From Deltaproteobacteria bacterium CG_4_8_14_3_um_filter_43_13 (GTDB lineage Bacteria; Desulfobacterota; UBA8473): 13,630 bases of DNA. Positions within the stretch are counted from its first letter, which is position 1, and the number at the start of each line of letters is the position of its first letter. A model generated the notes under the pieces. That model saw only the letters and a list, made by a program, of their open reading frames with translations. It was not told the DNA's origin and did no database searches. The translations under genes and the position numbers were made by a program. Shown here piece by piece: positions 1-6,562 of the stretch. The DNA is taken from assembly GCA_002782605.1 (NCBI GenBank), contig PFIF01000126.1, forward strand, positions 5,541 to 19,170. The letters are read 5' to 3'.

Positions 1-776
1 AGAGACCTCTTTTTGGCTCTCCACGACTGCCAGTCCATGTTCTCTGACCGAAACCTCTCAGAATAACTTGCCATATAGTTGTCTAATTCCTTGTTTTCCC
101 AATAGCTTAACCATTTGGAAATAAAATCCTGAATCTCTCTATTCTCCTGTAGAAGGGAATCTTTATGTAGGTAATCTATTTTTTCTTTGATAATTATCGG
201 TGTGCTATGGGGTTCAATATATCTTGAGAGGTAAAGTACATCCTCATTTTCCAGGGCTATACATCCATTTGTATCAGTAGGTATCAACTCCTTATTTGTA
301 CCGTGAAGCCATATCCCATTACCACCCTTATTCCTTCTTTTATCCAGGTAATTAGGGTAATCCAGTACGAAGGCCTTCACTCCATATTTGGATGGTAGTC
401 CCCTGCCCTCAATGATCTCAGTAACAAAATAGACCCCTTCCGGGGTTTAAAAATCCCCTTTTCTTTCTTTGTAGCCGCTATTTTCCCCTGTAGAGGAATT
501 AAATATCTTTGACAACACATATCCATGGTTGCCGTATGAGTATAAATAGAGCTTTTGTTTCGATTTGTCAACGAGAATAGCGTAAGACTTGTCTCCATCT
601 CCCATGTTAATCAATGAGCTTGGGATTCTGTCTGTTATGGGACCTTTTGTCGATATACTACCGGGGGTAACTCGTTGAATTGCATGGGAAAGATTGGTTA
701 AAAAGGTTAATGGAATTAAAAGGAATGGTATGCTTATAAGGCCAGATAATTTCCTTCTAACATTCACAATAAACAT
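1..776 (-). pseudogene. L,D-transpeptidase (YkuD family), interrupted by an in-frame stop and cut off by the window edge
   Basis: Secreted peptidoglycan cross-linking enzyme of the YkuD family, now interrupted. Residues 1-32 look like a Sec signal peptide: basic VRRK, a hydrophobic core, then a possible cleavage site after SHA. From about residue 60 the YkuD fold begins (YAILVDKSKQKLYLY, then STGEN). The frame meets TAA at 447-449, directly after GDF, and continues in the same frame with TPEGVYFV to position 1 with no further stop. The active-site pattern WLHGTN ... TNGCIALEN lies beyond the stop: His is codon 158 and Cys is codon 172 (261-263). A C-terminal region beginning WLSYWENKELDNYMASYSER resembles the NTF2-like tail of related proteins. 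The truncated 109-residue product would lack the active site. The ATG at 774-776 directly abuts its AAGGAG, so GTG at 765-767 may be the real start. The gene is the last visible member of the pur/pyrE cluster. Confidence 0.85.
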
Positions 777-824
777 CTCCTTGTACCTTTTTTGATTTGA
801 CCTGGTCCCGCTTCATTGTGAAAT

Positions 825-856
825 TGGAATGGTGGAATGGTGGAATGGTGGAATGG
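825..856. repeat. 8-bp tandem repeat, four copies
   Basis: Four exact head-to-tail copies of TGGAATGG, with a decaying fifth (TGGGATT). They lie in the spacer between the pyrE stop and the L,D-transpeptidase start. Slippage-prone; no function can be read from the sequence. The rest of this roughly 105-bp spacer shows no gene. Confidence 0.9.
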
Positions 857-882
857 TGGGATTTTGGGGACATCTTAATTCA

Positions 883-1437
883 TCAATCTTGGAGAAAGTC
901 TGCTTTTGTGAATACAGCCTCCAGTTGATACCCCTCTTTTGCTAAATTTTCTCTGCCTCCCTCTTCCCTATCGACCAAAGTCAGAACTTTAACTACCTCA
1001 TAACCCTCTTCCTCAGCTCGATGGATAGCCTTTAAGGTTGAACCCGCCGTTGTCACCACATCATCTACTATTGCAACCTTAGCTCCCTTTCTCAGACCTT
1101 TCACCCCTTCAATCCATAGCGACGTGCCGTGTTTTTTCGGTTCTTTTCTGACAATAAATGCCTGGATGGGATTCCCTTCAGTATAACTAACCACAGATAT
1201 GGCAGTAACAATAGGATCTGCGCCCAAACTCAACCCCCCTACCCCATCTATAGGAACCCTGGACATTCGGATTATATCATAAAATATCTTGCCCACCAAA
1301 TACGAGCCTTCAGCACTAAGGGTTGTCTGTTTCCCATCAATATACATCTCACTTTCTCTCCCGGAAGCTAAGACAAACTTTCCCCTTTCGTATGACTTTT
1401 CCTTTAGTATTTTTAATAGCCTGCTTTTGTAATCCAT
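883..1437 (-). CDS. pyrE: Orotate phosphoribosyltransferase
   Basis: Cytoplasmic enzyme of de novo pyrimidine synthesis that joins orotate to PRPP to give OMP and pyrophosphate. It is 184 residues long, normal for a short bacterial PyrE. The PRPP-binding signature VAIVDDVVTTAGST spans residues 121-134. The catalytic-loop pattern RKEPKKHG (residues 97-104) supplies the Arg, Lys and His residues known to contact PRPP in this family. An N-terminal RGKFVLASGRES segment (18-29) matches the orotate/PRPP-binding start of OPRTases. The ATG at 1435-1437 follows a purine-rich GAGAGAGA that can act as a weak Shine-Dalgarno sequence. The gene lies downstream of purF, separated by a 218-bp spacer of heptad repeats, and is probably on the same transcript. 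A pyrimidine gene closing a purine cluster is uncommon but sensible, because PurF and PyrE draw on the same PRPP pool. Confidence 0.97.
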   Translation of the reverse strand: MDYKSRLLKILKEKSYERGKFVLASGRESEMYIDGKQTTLSAEGSYLVGKIFYDIIRMSRVPIDGVGGLSLGADPIVTAISVVSYTEGNPIQAFIVRKEPKKHGTSLWIEGVKGLRKGAKVAIVDDVVTTAGSTLKAIHRAEEEGYEVVKVLTLVDREEGGRENLAKEGYQLEAVFTKADFLQD

Positions 1438-1446
1438 ATCTCTCTC

Positions 1447-1530
1447 GAACAGTGAACAGTGAACAGTGAACAGTGAACAGTGATCAGTGAACAGTGAACA
1501 GTGATCAGTGGTCAGTTGTCAGTTGTTAGG
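1447..1530. repeat. 7-bp tandem repeat array (GAACAGT family)
   Basis: Eleven heptads run in register from 1447 to 1523: five GAACAGT, then GATCAGT, GAACAGT, GAACAGT, GATCAGT, GGTCAGT and TGTCAGT, followed by a degenerate TGTTAGG. The array ends about ten bases before the pyrE start codon. Its distal end pairs with the other side of the spacer: TCAGTTGTCAG at 1512-1522 is the exact inverted complement of CTGACAACTGA at 1625-1635. The array and its partner therefore form one large imperfect hairpin element filling the purF-pyrE spacer. The heptad period is like that of the short tandemly repeated sequences known from cyanobacteria, but homology is not implied. Confidence 0.9.
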
Positions 1531-1533
1531 CAA

Positions 1534-1550
1534 CTCCGATTCTATCGGAG
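1534..1550. repeat. Small perfect hairpin in the purF-pyrE spacer
   Basis: CTCCGAT and ATCGGAG form a 7-bp stem around a TCT loop. It sits inside the loop of the larger heptad inverted repeat (1512-1635). There is no run of U after it on either strand, so it is not a standard intrinsic terminator. A second weak stem, ACATC/GATGT, lies nearby at about 1579-1590. Confidence 0.7.
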
Positions 1551-1655
1551 CTTCCCGAATTATTAAACTATCGGATAACATCAAGATGTCGATAATACTT
1601 CAAAATTAAAGTTTTTCCTGATCTCTGACAACTGATACCCGTGAACTGTTACCAA

Positions 1656-3065
1656 CTATATAACTATCTCTCTCTCGAACAGAGTCAGTTGCCTGGAGTC
1701 CAGATCAACAGGGGGCTCTATGGGGTATTCCCCGGTAAAACATGCATCACAAAAACCACATCCACCATTTTTAACCGATTCTCTAAGTCCTTCAATACTC
1801 AAATACTCAAGGGAATCAGAAGTTATAAACCGGTTGATTTCAGAAACAGTGTGAAAAGAAGCAATAAGCTCTGTTTTGGCGGGGGTGTCAATGCCATAAA
1901 AGCATGGATGGGCAGTAGGAGGAGAGCTTATTCGAACATGGATTTCTCTGGCTCCTGCGTTTCGTATCATATTTATTATCTTGTGAGAAGTAGTCCCCCT
2001 TACGATAGAATCATCAATGACTATCACCCTTTTCCCCCTCAAAAAGTCCTTTACCGGGTTAAGCTTAATCTTTGCGCCAAAATGCCTTATAGACTGCTGG
2101 GGCTCAATAAATGTCCTTCCCACATAGTGGTTTCTTATGAGTCCCATCTCAAAAGGTATAGAAGATTCTTCAGCATAACCAATAGCGGCAGGAATCCCTG
2201 AATCTGGCACAGGTATTACAATATCCGCATCAACTGGGTTTTCCCGAGCCAGTTGTCTGCCCATCTCTTTTCTAACAGCATAGACGTTTCTTCCGAATAT
2301 GTTGCTGTCAGGACGCGAGAAGTAGACTAATTCAAATATACAGCACTTGTTCAAAGGGGTGAATGGTTTATAGGAAGTGAGTCCGTGATCATCGATAAGC
2401 AAAATTTCTCCTGGTTCAATCTCACGTATGTATTCGGCCTCTATTAAATCTAAGGCACAGGTCTCAGATGATACTATATAAGTACCCTTAAGCCTTCCCA
2501 AAACCAGAGGGTGAAAGCCATGAGGATCACGGACAGCAACCATCTCTCTTTCCGTAAGAAATAGCAAAGAATACGCCCCTTTTATCCTTGAAAGGGCACC
2601 GATTATACGCTCAACCAGTGAGCTTGCCCGGGAGGTTGCCATAAGATGCACTACTATCTCTGTATCCATTGTAGATTGAAAGATTGAGCCACCCTCCTCC
2701 AGTTCATGCCTCATCAGTCCTGCATTCACCAAATTCCCATTGTGGGCAACCGCTATACCCCCTTGAGAGTAACTTACTACAAAGGGTTGCGCGTTTTTTA
2801 ATAAACTTGAACCGGCCGTTGAATACCGCACATGACCTATAGCGCTACAACCGGTTAACTTGCTTAAGATATCTTCGTTGAATATATCCGCAACCAGGCC
2901 CATCTGACGATGGGAACGCAGTATTCTGCTATCAGATGATACAATGCCAGCGCTTTCCTGCCCCCGGTGCTGCAGGGCATATAATCCCAGATACGTCAGG
3001 TTGGCGGCTTCAGGATGTCCAAAGACCCCAAAGACACCGCATTCTTCTCTAAATTTATCAAACAT
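1656..3065 (-). CDS. purF: Amidophosphoribosyltransferase (glutamine PRPP amidotransferase), propeptide/Fe-S class
   Basis: Catalyses the first committed step of purine synthesis: PRPP plus glutamine gives 5-phosphoribosylamine. It is 469 residues, like Bacillus-type PurF. The N-terminal Ntn-type glutaminase domain has its nucleophile at Cys9 after a short propeptide (MFDKFREE), which must be removed for activity. RGQESAG (34-40) and AHNGNLVN (107-114) are glutaminase motifs. The phosphoribosyltransferase half carries the PRPP loop VIVIDDSIVRGTT (347-359). Cys241 or Cys242, Cys388, Cys439 and Cys442 sit where Bacillus PurF binds a [4Fe-4S] cluster, suggesting an oxygen-sensitive enzyme. The ATG at 3063-3065 follows AGGA with normal spacing. 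The gene starts 23 bp after the purL stop, so the two are almost certainly cotranscribed. In Bacillus the enzyme is feedback-inhibited by AMP and GMP; no DNA-level regulator is visible here. Confidence 0.97.
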   Translation of the reverse strand: MFDKFREECGVFGVFGHPEAANLTYLGLYALQHRGQESAGIVSSDSRILRSHRQMGLVADIFNEDILSKLTGCSAIGHVRYSTAGSSLLKNAQPFVVSYSQGGIAVAHNGNLVNAGLMRHELEEGGSIFQSTMDTEIVVHLMATSRASSLVERIIGALSRIKGAYSLLFLTEREMVAVRDPHGFHPLVLGRLKGTYIVSSETCALDLIEAEYIREIEPGEILLIDDHGLTSYKPFTPLNKCCIFELVYFSRPDSNIFGRNVYAVRKEMGRQLARENPVDADIVIPVPDSGIPAAIGYAEESSIPFEMGLIRNHYVGRTFIEPQQSIRHFGAKIKLNPVKDFLRGKRVIVIDDSIVRGTTSHKIINMIRNAGAREIHVRISSPPTAHPCFYGIDTPAKTELIASFHTVSEINRFITSDSLEYLSIEGLRESVKNGGCGFCDACFTGEYPIEPPVDLDSRQLTLFEREIVI

Positions 3066-3088
3066 TATGGGTTTCCTGATCCCTTCCC

Positions 3089-5305
3089 TCAGACCCTCTC
3101 TTCAATGGCCCTTTTCCACCTTTGTTTAAGAACCTCCACAGGACAATCAATAAGTTCGTTGATTACCAATCTATCTCCGCCAACTCTTCCAATAATATTA
3201 AAAGGGGCTTTATTTTTTCCTGCAATTTCCTTAAAATGATCCAAATTACCCTTATCCAATGAGACTATAATCCGAGATTGAGATTCTCCAAATAGAAGGC
3301 AGTCTCCTCTCATATTTTTACTAATATTTACCGTGGCGCCACGATTAAACTTCGGTCCCGAGAAACAGCATTCTGCCAGCGCGACAGCGATACCGCCTTC
3401 AGAACAATCATGGGCTGATTTTATTATTCCTTTCTGGATAACCTCCAAACAGGTATTCTGAACAGCAATCTCTAAATCCAGCTCAATCCCTGGAGGCATC
3501 CCCTCTTCGATGCCATGGACAACTGCCAGGTATTCACTGCCCCCCAGCTCCTCGTAAATCTTTCCCAGCATTACTATCACATCGCCATCATCTTTAAACC
3601 ACTGGGTTTGGTGAAGGTTAATATCGGGAATAATACCAACCATAGCCACTGTAGGTGTAGGGTAGATACCCTCTCCCTGGGTCTCATTGTAAAAACTGAC
3701 ATTTCCCCCCACCACCGGAGTGTTCAGTCTTTTACAGGCATCACTAATCCCGTTAGTTGCCTGCTCAAACTGCCACATTATCTCAGGCTTTTCAGGGTTG
3801 CCAAAATTAAGGCAATCGGTTATAGCCAGGGGCTTTGCCCCGGAGCATACCAGATTCCTTGCTGCCTCGGCAACGGCTATCATCCCACCTACGTAAGGAT
3901 CAAGGTAACAGTATCGGCTATTACAATCAACCGTCATTGCAATGCCTTTATTTGTCCCCTTCACTCTTATAACAGCCGCATCAGAACCAGGTAAAACCAC
4001 AGTATTGGTTCGCACCATATGGTCATATTGCCCGTAAACCCACCCCTTGCTGGCAATATTAGGAGATCCCAATAATTTAAGGAAAATTCCCGTATATTCT
4101 GTTGGTTCAGGAAGGTTATCTACAGAAAATCTTTGGGTCATGGAAAGGTATTCAGGTCTTTCTTTGGGCCGCAAATAGACTGGGGATTCCTCGGACAAAG
4201 CCCTGGCTGGTATTTCAGCTACCATCACACCATCATTCATAACCCTAAGTAACCCATCATCTGTAACACTACCCACCACGGATACGTCCAAATCCCATTT
4301 TTTAAATACTTCCTCTACCTCTTTTTCATGACCCTCCTTCACAACCAGAAGCATTCTCTCCTGAGATTCTGACAACATCAGTTCGTAAGGTATCATCCCC
4401 ACTTCCCGTCTTGGCACTTTGGAAAGATCTATCTCAATCCCTGTCCCTCCTCTACTTGCCATTTCACAGGATGAACACGTCAGTCCTGCTGCACCCATAT
4501 CTTGAATACCAACTATACAATCTCTGCTCATTACCTCAAGGCAGGCTTCCAGTAAGAGCTTCTCTGTAAAAGGGTCACCAACCTGAACCGTGGGACGTCT
4601 CTCTACCGACTTTTCATCGAATTCTTCTGAAGCCATAGTTGCGCCATGAATACCGTCTCTCCCTGTTTTAGAGCCAACGTAGATGACAGGATTCCCCGGT
4701 CCACAGGCAACCCCTTTGAATATTCTCTCCTTTTTAACCAATCCCAGGGTAAAGACATTGACCAATATATTTCCATTGTAGCATTTATTAAAATAAGTCT
4801 CTCCTCCAACCGTAGGTACACCAATGCAGTTGCCGTAGCCTGATATACCCCCTACCACTCCATTGAGCAAATACCTGGTTTTAGGGTGATCGAAAGATCC
4901 GAAGCGTAAAGAATTCAGGGAAGCTATAGGTCTGGCTCCCATGGTAAAAATATCACGCAAAATGCCTCCAACCCCTGTAGCTGCCCCTTGATAGGGTTCA
5001 ATAAAAGAAGGATGATTATGGCTCTCCATCTTAAAGACAATGGCCATACCATCACCGATATCAACTATTCCTGCGTTCTCTCCCGGACCTTGAATGATAT
5101 GTTCTCCGCTGGTGGGGAAGTTCTTCAGAAAAACCCTTGAACTCTTATAACTGCAATGCTCACTCCACATTACTGAAAAGATACCTAATTCTGTATAGTT
5201 AGGGTCTCTTCCTAGAATCTGCTTTATCTTTTCATACTCTTCATCCGTCAATCCATGTTCTTTGATTAGTTCTTCAGTAATTTCAGGCTCTTTAAAATTA
5301 TCCAT
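3089..5305 (-). CDS. purL: Phosphoribosylformylglycinamidine synthase subunit PurL (small-type)
   Basis: ATP-dependent synthetase subunit of the PurS-PurQ-PurL complex, converting FGAR to FGAM with ammonia from PurQ. The 738-residue length marks the short bacterial/archaeal PurL rather than the roughly 1300-residue fused enzyme of enterobacteria. Signature segments are SEHCSYKS (48-55, with the His equivalent to the proposed catalytic one), ESHNHPS (94-100) and GVGGILRDIFTMGARPIA (111-128). A late AHDCSEGGIAVALAE motif belongs to the second AIRS-like half, so both PurM-like halves are present. The ATG at 5303-5305 is preceded by GTGGAA about ten bases upstream, a modest ribosome-binding site. 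A 162-bp spacer rich in inverted heptad repeats separates it from purQ, and only 23 bp separate it from purF. No frameshift or missing motif was seen. Confidence 0.97.
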   Translation of the reverse strand: MDNFKEPEITEELIKEHGLTDEEYEKIKQILGRDPNYTELGIFSVMWSEHCSYKSSRVFLKNFPTSGEHIIQGPGENAGIVDIGDGMAIVFKMESHNHPSFIEPYQGAATGVGGILRDIFTMGARPIASLNSLRFGSFDHPKTRYLLNGVVGGISGYGNCIGVPTVGGETYFNKCYNGNILVNVFTLGLVKKERIFKGVACGPGNPVIYVGSKTGRDGIHGATMASEEFDEKSVERRPTVQVGDPFTEKLLLEACLEVMSRDCIVGIQDMGAAGLTCSSCEMASRGGTGIEIDLSKVPRREVGMIPYELMLSESQERMLLVVKEGHEKEVEEVFKKWDLDVSVVGSVTDDGLLRVMNDGVMVAEIPARALSEESPVYLRPKERPEYLSMTQRFSVDNLPEPTEYTGIFLKLLGSPNIASKGWVYGQYDHMVRTNTVVLPGSDAAVIRVKGTNKGIAMTVDCNSRYCYLDPYVGGMIAVAEAARNLVCSGAKPLAITDCLNFGNPEKPEIMWQFEQATNGISDACKRLNTPVVGGNVSFYNETQGEGIYPTPTVAMVGIIPDINLHQTQWFKDDGDVIVMLGKIYEELGGSEYLAVVHGIEEGMPPGIELDLEIAVQNTCLEVIQKGIIKSAHDCSEGGIAVALAECCFSGPKFNRGATVNISKNMRGDCLLFGESQSRIIVSLDKGNLDHFKEIAGKNKAPFNIIGRVGGDRLVINELIDCPVEVLKQRWKRAIEERV

Positions 5306-5345
5306 TATATATCAGTTCCACAGTTGGATATTATGCGGATGATGC

Positions 5346-5444
5346 AGGCACAAAGAATAGTTCAGTTACCAGTTATCAGTTATCGGTTAATTATTAACTG
5401 TTAACCGTAAACCGTATTTTTAGTGCCTTTGGTGCTTTGTGCCT
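5346..5444. repeat. Nested inverted repeat with 7-bp periodicity in the purL-purQ spacer
   Basis: The outer arms AGGCACAAAG (5346-5355) and CTTTGTGCCT (5435-5444) are perfectly complementary. Between them run heptads in register from 5363: CAGTTAC, CAGTTAT, CAGTTAT, CGGTTAA, TTATTAA, CTGTTAA, CCGTAAA. The inner arms CGGTTAA (5384-5390) and TTAACCG (5401-5407) also pair. As RNA this should fold into a long interrupted hairpin between the purQ stop and the purL ribosome-binding site. There is no following U-run, so processing or mRNA-stability effects are more plausible than termination. Confidence 0.85.
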
Positions 5445-5467
5445 CTGTGCCTATTTTCATATAAACA

Positions 5468-6157
5468 TTATGCAAAGCTCTTCATAATAGACTGAAAAAT
5501 CACCCTGCCGTCTTCATTCCCCAGTATCCCCTCAGCACATCTTTCGGGATGGGGCATCATTCCAAGGACATTCCGTTCTTTATTGCATATTCCTGATATA
5601 TTCCAGAAGGCACCATTTGGATTGGCATCATCTGTAATATCCCCATTCTTGCTAGAATACCTGAACACTATCTGATGGTTGTCCTTCAATTCCTGCAATG
5701 TCTTTTCATCAGCATAATAATTTCCGTCGAAATGAGCAATAGGCATCTTGAATACTCCCCCTACCTTCCCTTGATTGGTAAAAGGGGTCTCGTTGTTTTC
5801 GAGCCGGAGATAAACATTATCACATATAAATTTCAAAGATCTATTTGTCATCATAACACCGGGTAACAAACCTGCTTCCAGGAGTATTTGAAAACCATTA
5901 CAGATTCCGAGGACTAAGCCTCCGTTATAAGCAAACTTCCTTATCTCCTTCATTATAGGAGAAAACTTTGCAATAGCACCGGGTCTCAAGTAATCACCAT
6001 GAGAAAATCCGCCAGGGAGTATCAAACAGTCAACAGGTGGCAATCTATCCTCTTTATGCCAGATAAACCCCACTTCCTGTTTTAATATATGTTTTATAAC
6101 ATGGTAGCAATCATGATCACAGTTTGACCCGGGAAAAACTATTACTCCAAATTTCAT
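5468..6157 (-). CDS. purQ: Phosphoribosylformylglycinamidine synthase subunit PurQ (glutaminase)
   Basis: Class I glutamine amidotransferase that supplies ammonia to PurL, held together by PurS. With the start chosen here it has 229 residues, the normal size. The N-terminus MKFGVIVFPGSNCDHD is the classic PurQ opening. The nucleophile elbow LGICNGFQ places catalytic Cys at residue 86, and MPHPE provides His203 and Glu205 to complete the triad. An ATG 33 bp further upstream is open in frame, but it would add 11 non-conserved residues. The ATG at 6155-6157 has GGAG five bases before it, which decides the start. The gene follows purS after a 146-bp spacer containing a long heptad inverted repeat, and precedes purL. 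The purS-purQ-purL order matches the stoichiometric complex. Confidence 0.96.
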   Translation of the reverse strand: MKFGVIVFPGSNCDHDCYHVIKHILKQEVGFIWHKEDRLPPVDCLILPGGFSHGDYLRPGAIAKFSPIMKEIRKFAYNGGLVLGICNGFQILLEAGLLPGVMMTNRSLKFICDNVYLRLENNETPFTNQGKVGGVFKMPIAHFDGNYYADEKTLQELKDNHQIVFRYSSKNGDITDDANPNGAFWNISGICNKERNVLGMMPHPERCAEGILGNEDGRVIFQSIMKSFA

Positions 6158-6212
6158 TGGTACTCCAAAGGCTCCGATCATTTGTGACAAGTCACATTCA
6201 AACGGCTCTGCA

Positions 6213-6298
6213 ATTCAGACACTAGACTCAAGACTTTAGACATCAGACTTTTCTATATAGGAGTCTAATGTCTGATGTCTATGGTCTGCTGTCTGAAT
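6213..6298. repeat. Heptad-built inverted repeat in the purQ-purS spacer
   Basis: The left arm runs from ATTCAGAC (6213-6220) through successive 7-bp units with an AGAC core to about 6251. The right arm, about 6261-6298, is its imperfect reverse complement and ends GTCTGAAT (6291-6298). The centre is TTCTATATAGGA. In the paired arms the AGAC/GTCT core of each heptad is kept while the three linker bases vary. The resulting hairpin would have roughly 40-base arms. No U-run follows on the minus strand. Confidence 0.88.
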
Positions 6299-6303
6299 CA
6301 CAG

Positions 6304-6549
6304 TTACTCATCACTAATCTCAAATTGATAATCCTCTATTATCGGATTCGTCAACAACTTTTCACACATCTCCTTAATCCTAGTATCAGCTTTACCCCTT
6401 TCAATATCATCGAATCTAACTTCCATATACTTCCCTAATCTTATATCTCTTACCTCTTTATAGCCAAGGGATTCTAAGGAATGCTGCACTGCCTTTCCCT
6501 GGGGATCCAGCACACCCTTCTTCAGCGTCACATATATCTTTGCCAGCAA
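6304..6549 (-). CDS. purS: Phosphoribosylformylglycinamidine synthase subunit PurS
   Basis: Small dimeric scaffold subunit that joins PurQ to PurL in FGAM synthase. It is 81 residues long, typical for the family. The N-terminus (M/L)LAKIYVTLKKGVLDPQG and the segment LGYKEVRDIRLGKYMEV (28-44) are strongly PurS-like. The start codon is TTG at 6547-6549, not ATG. It is supported by AAGGAG seven bases upstream and by the exact position of the conserved N-terminus. The Shine-Dalgarno sequence overlaps the purB stop region (11-bp gap), so translation is probably coupled to purB. Confidence 0.95.
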   Translation of the reverse strand: MLAKIYVTLKKGVLDPQGKAVQHSLESLGYKEVRDIRLGKYMEVRFDDIERGKADTRIKEMCEKLLTNPIIEDYQFEISDE

Positions 6550-6556
6550 TTTTTAT

Positions 6557-6562
6557 CTCCTT
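6557..6562 (-). promoter_or_regulatory. Ribosome-binding site deciding the purS TTG start
   Basis: AAGGAG on the minus strand, seven bases before TTG at 6547-6549. It overlaps the purB stop codon TAA (6561-6563). No ATG or GTG lies at a suitable distance that would keep the conserved PurS N-terminus. Confidence 0.8.

Noticed and set aside
447..449. Recoded stop (selenocysteine or pyrrolysine)
   Set aside because: The codon is TAA, which neither system uses, and the expected residue is Lys.
1447..1530. CRISPR array
   Set aside because: The units are 7 bp with no spacers between them; this is a simple tandem repeat.
1534..1550. Intrinsic terminator between purF and pyrE
   Set aside because: The stem is good but neither strand has a U-run after it, and pyrE follows in the same direction.
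1575..1603. Separate pyrE promoter (TTGAAG, 17 bases, TGTTAT on the minus strand)
   Set aside because: A modest consensus match inside repetitive AT-rich sequence, too weak to annotate.
1641..2201. Plus-strand ORF of 186 residues inside purF
   Set aside because: An antisense shadow of the well-conserved purF reading frame.
6158..6190. Longer PurQ start at 6190
   Set aside because: It adds 11 non-conserved residues; the ATG at 6155-6157 has a good ribosome-binding site and the family N-terminus.
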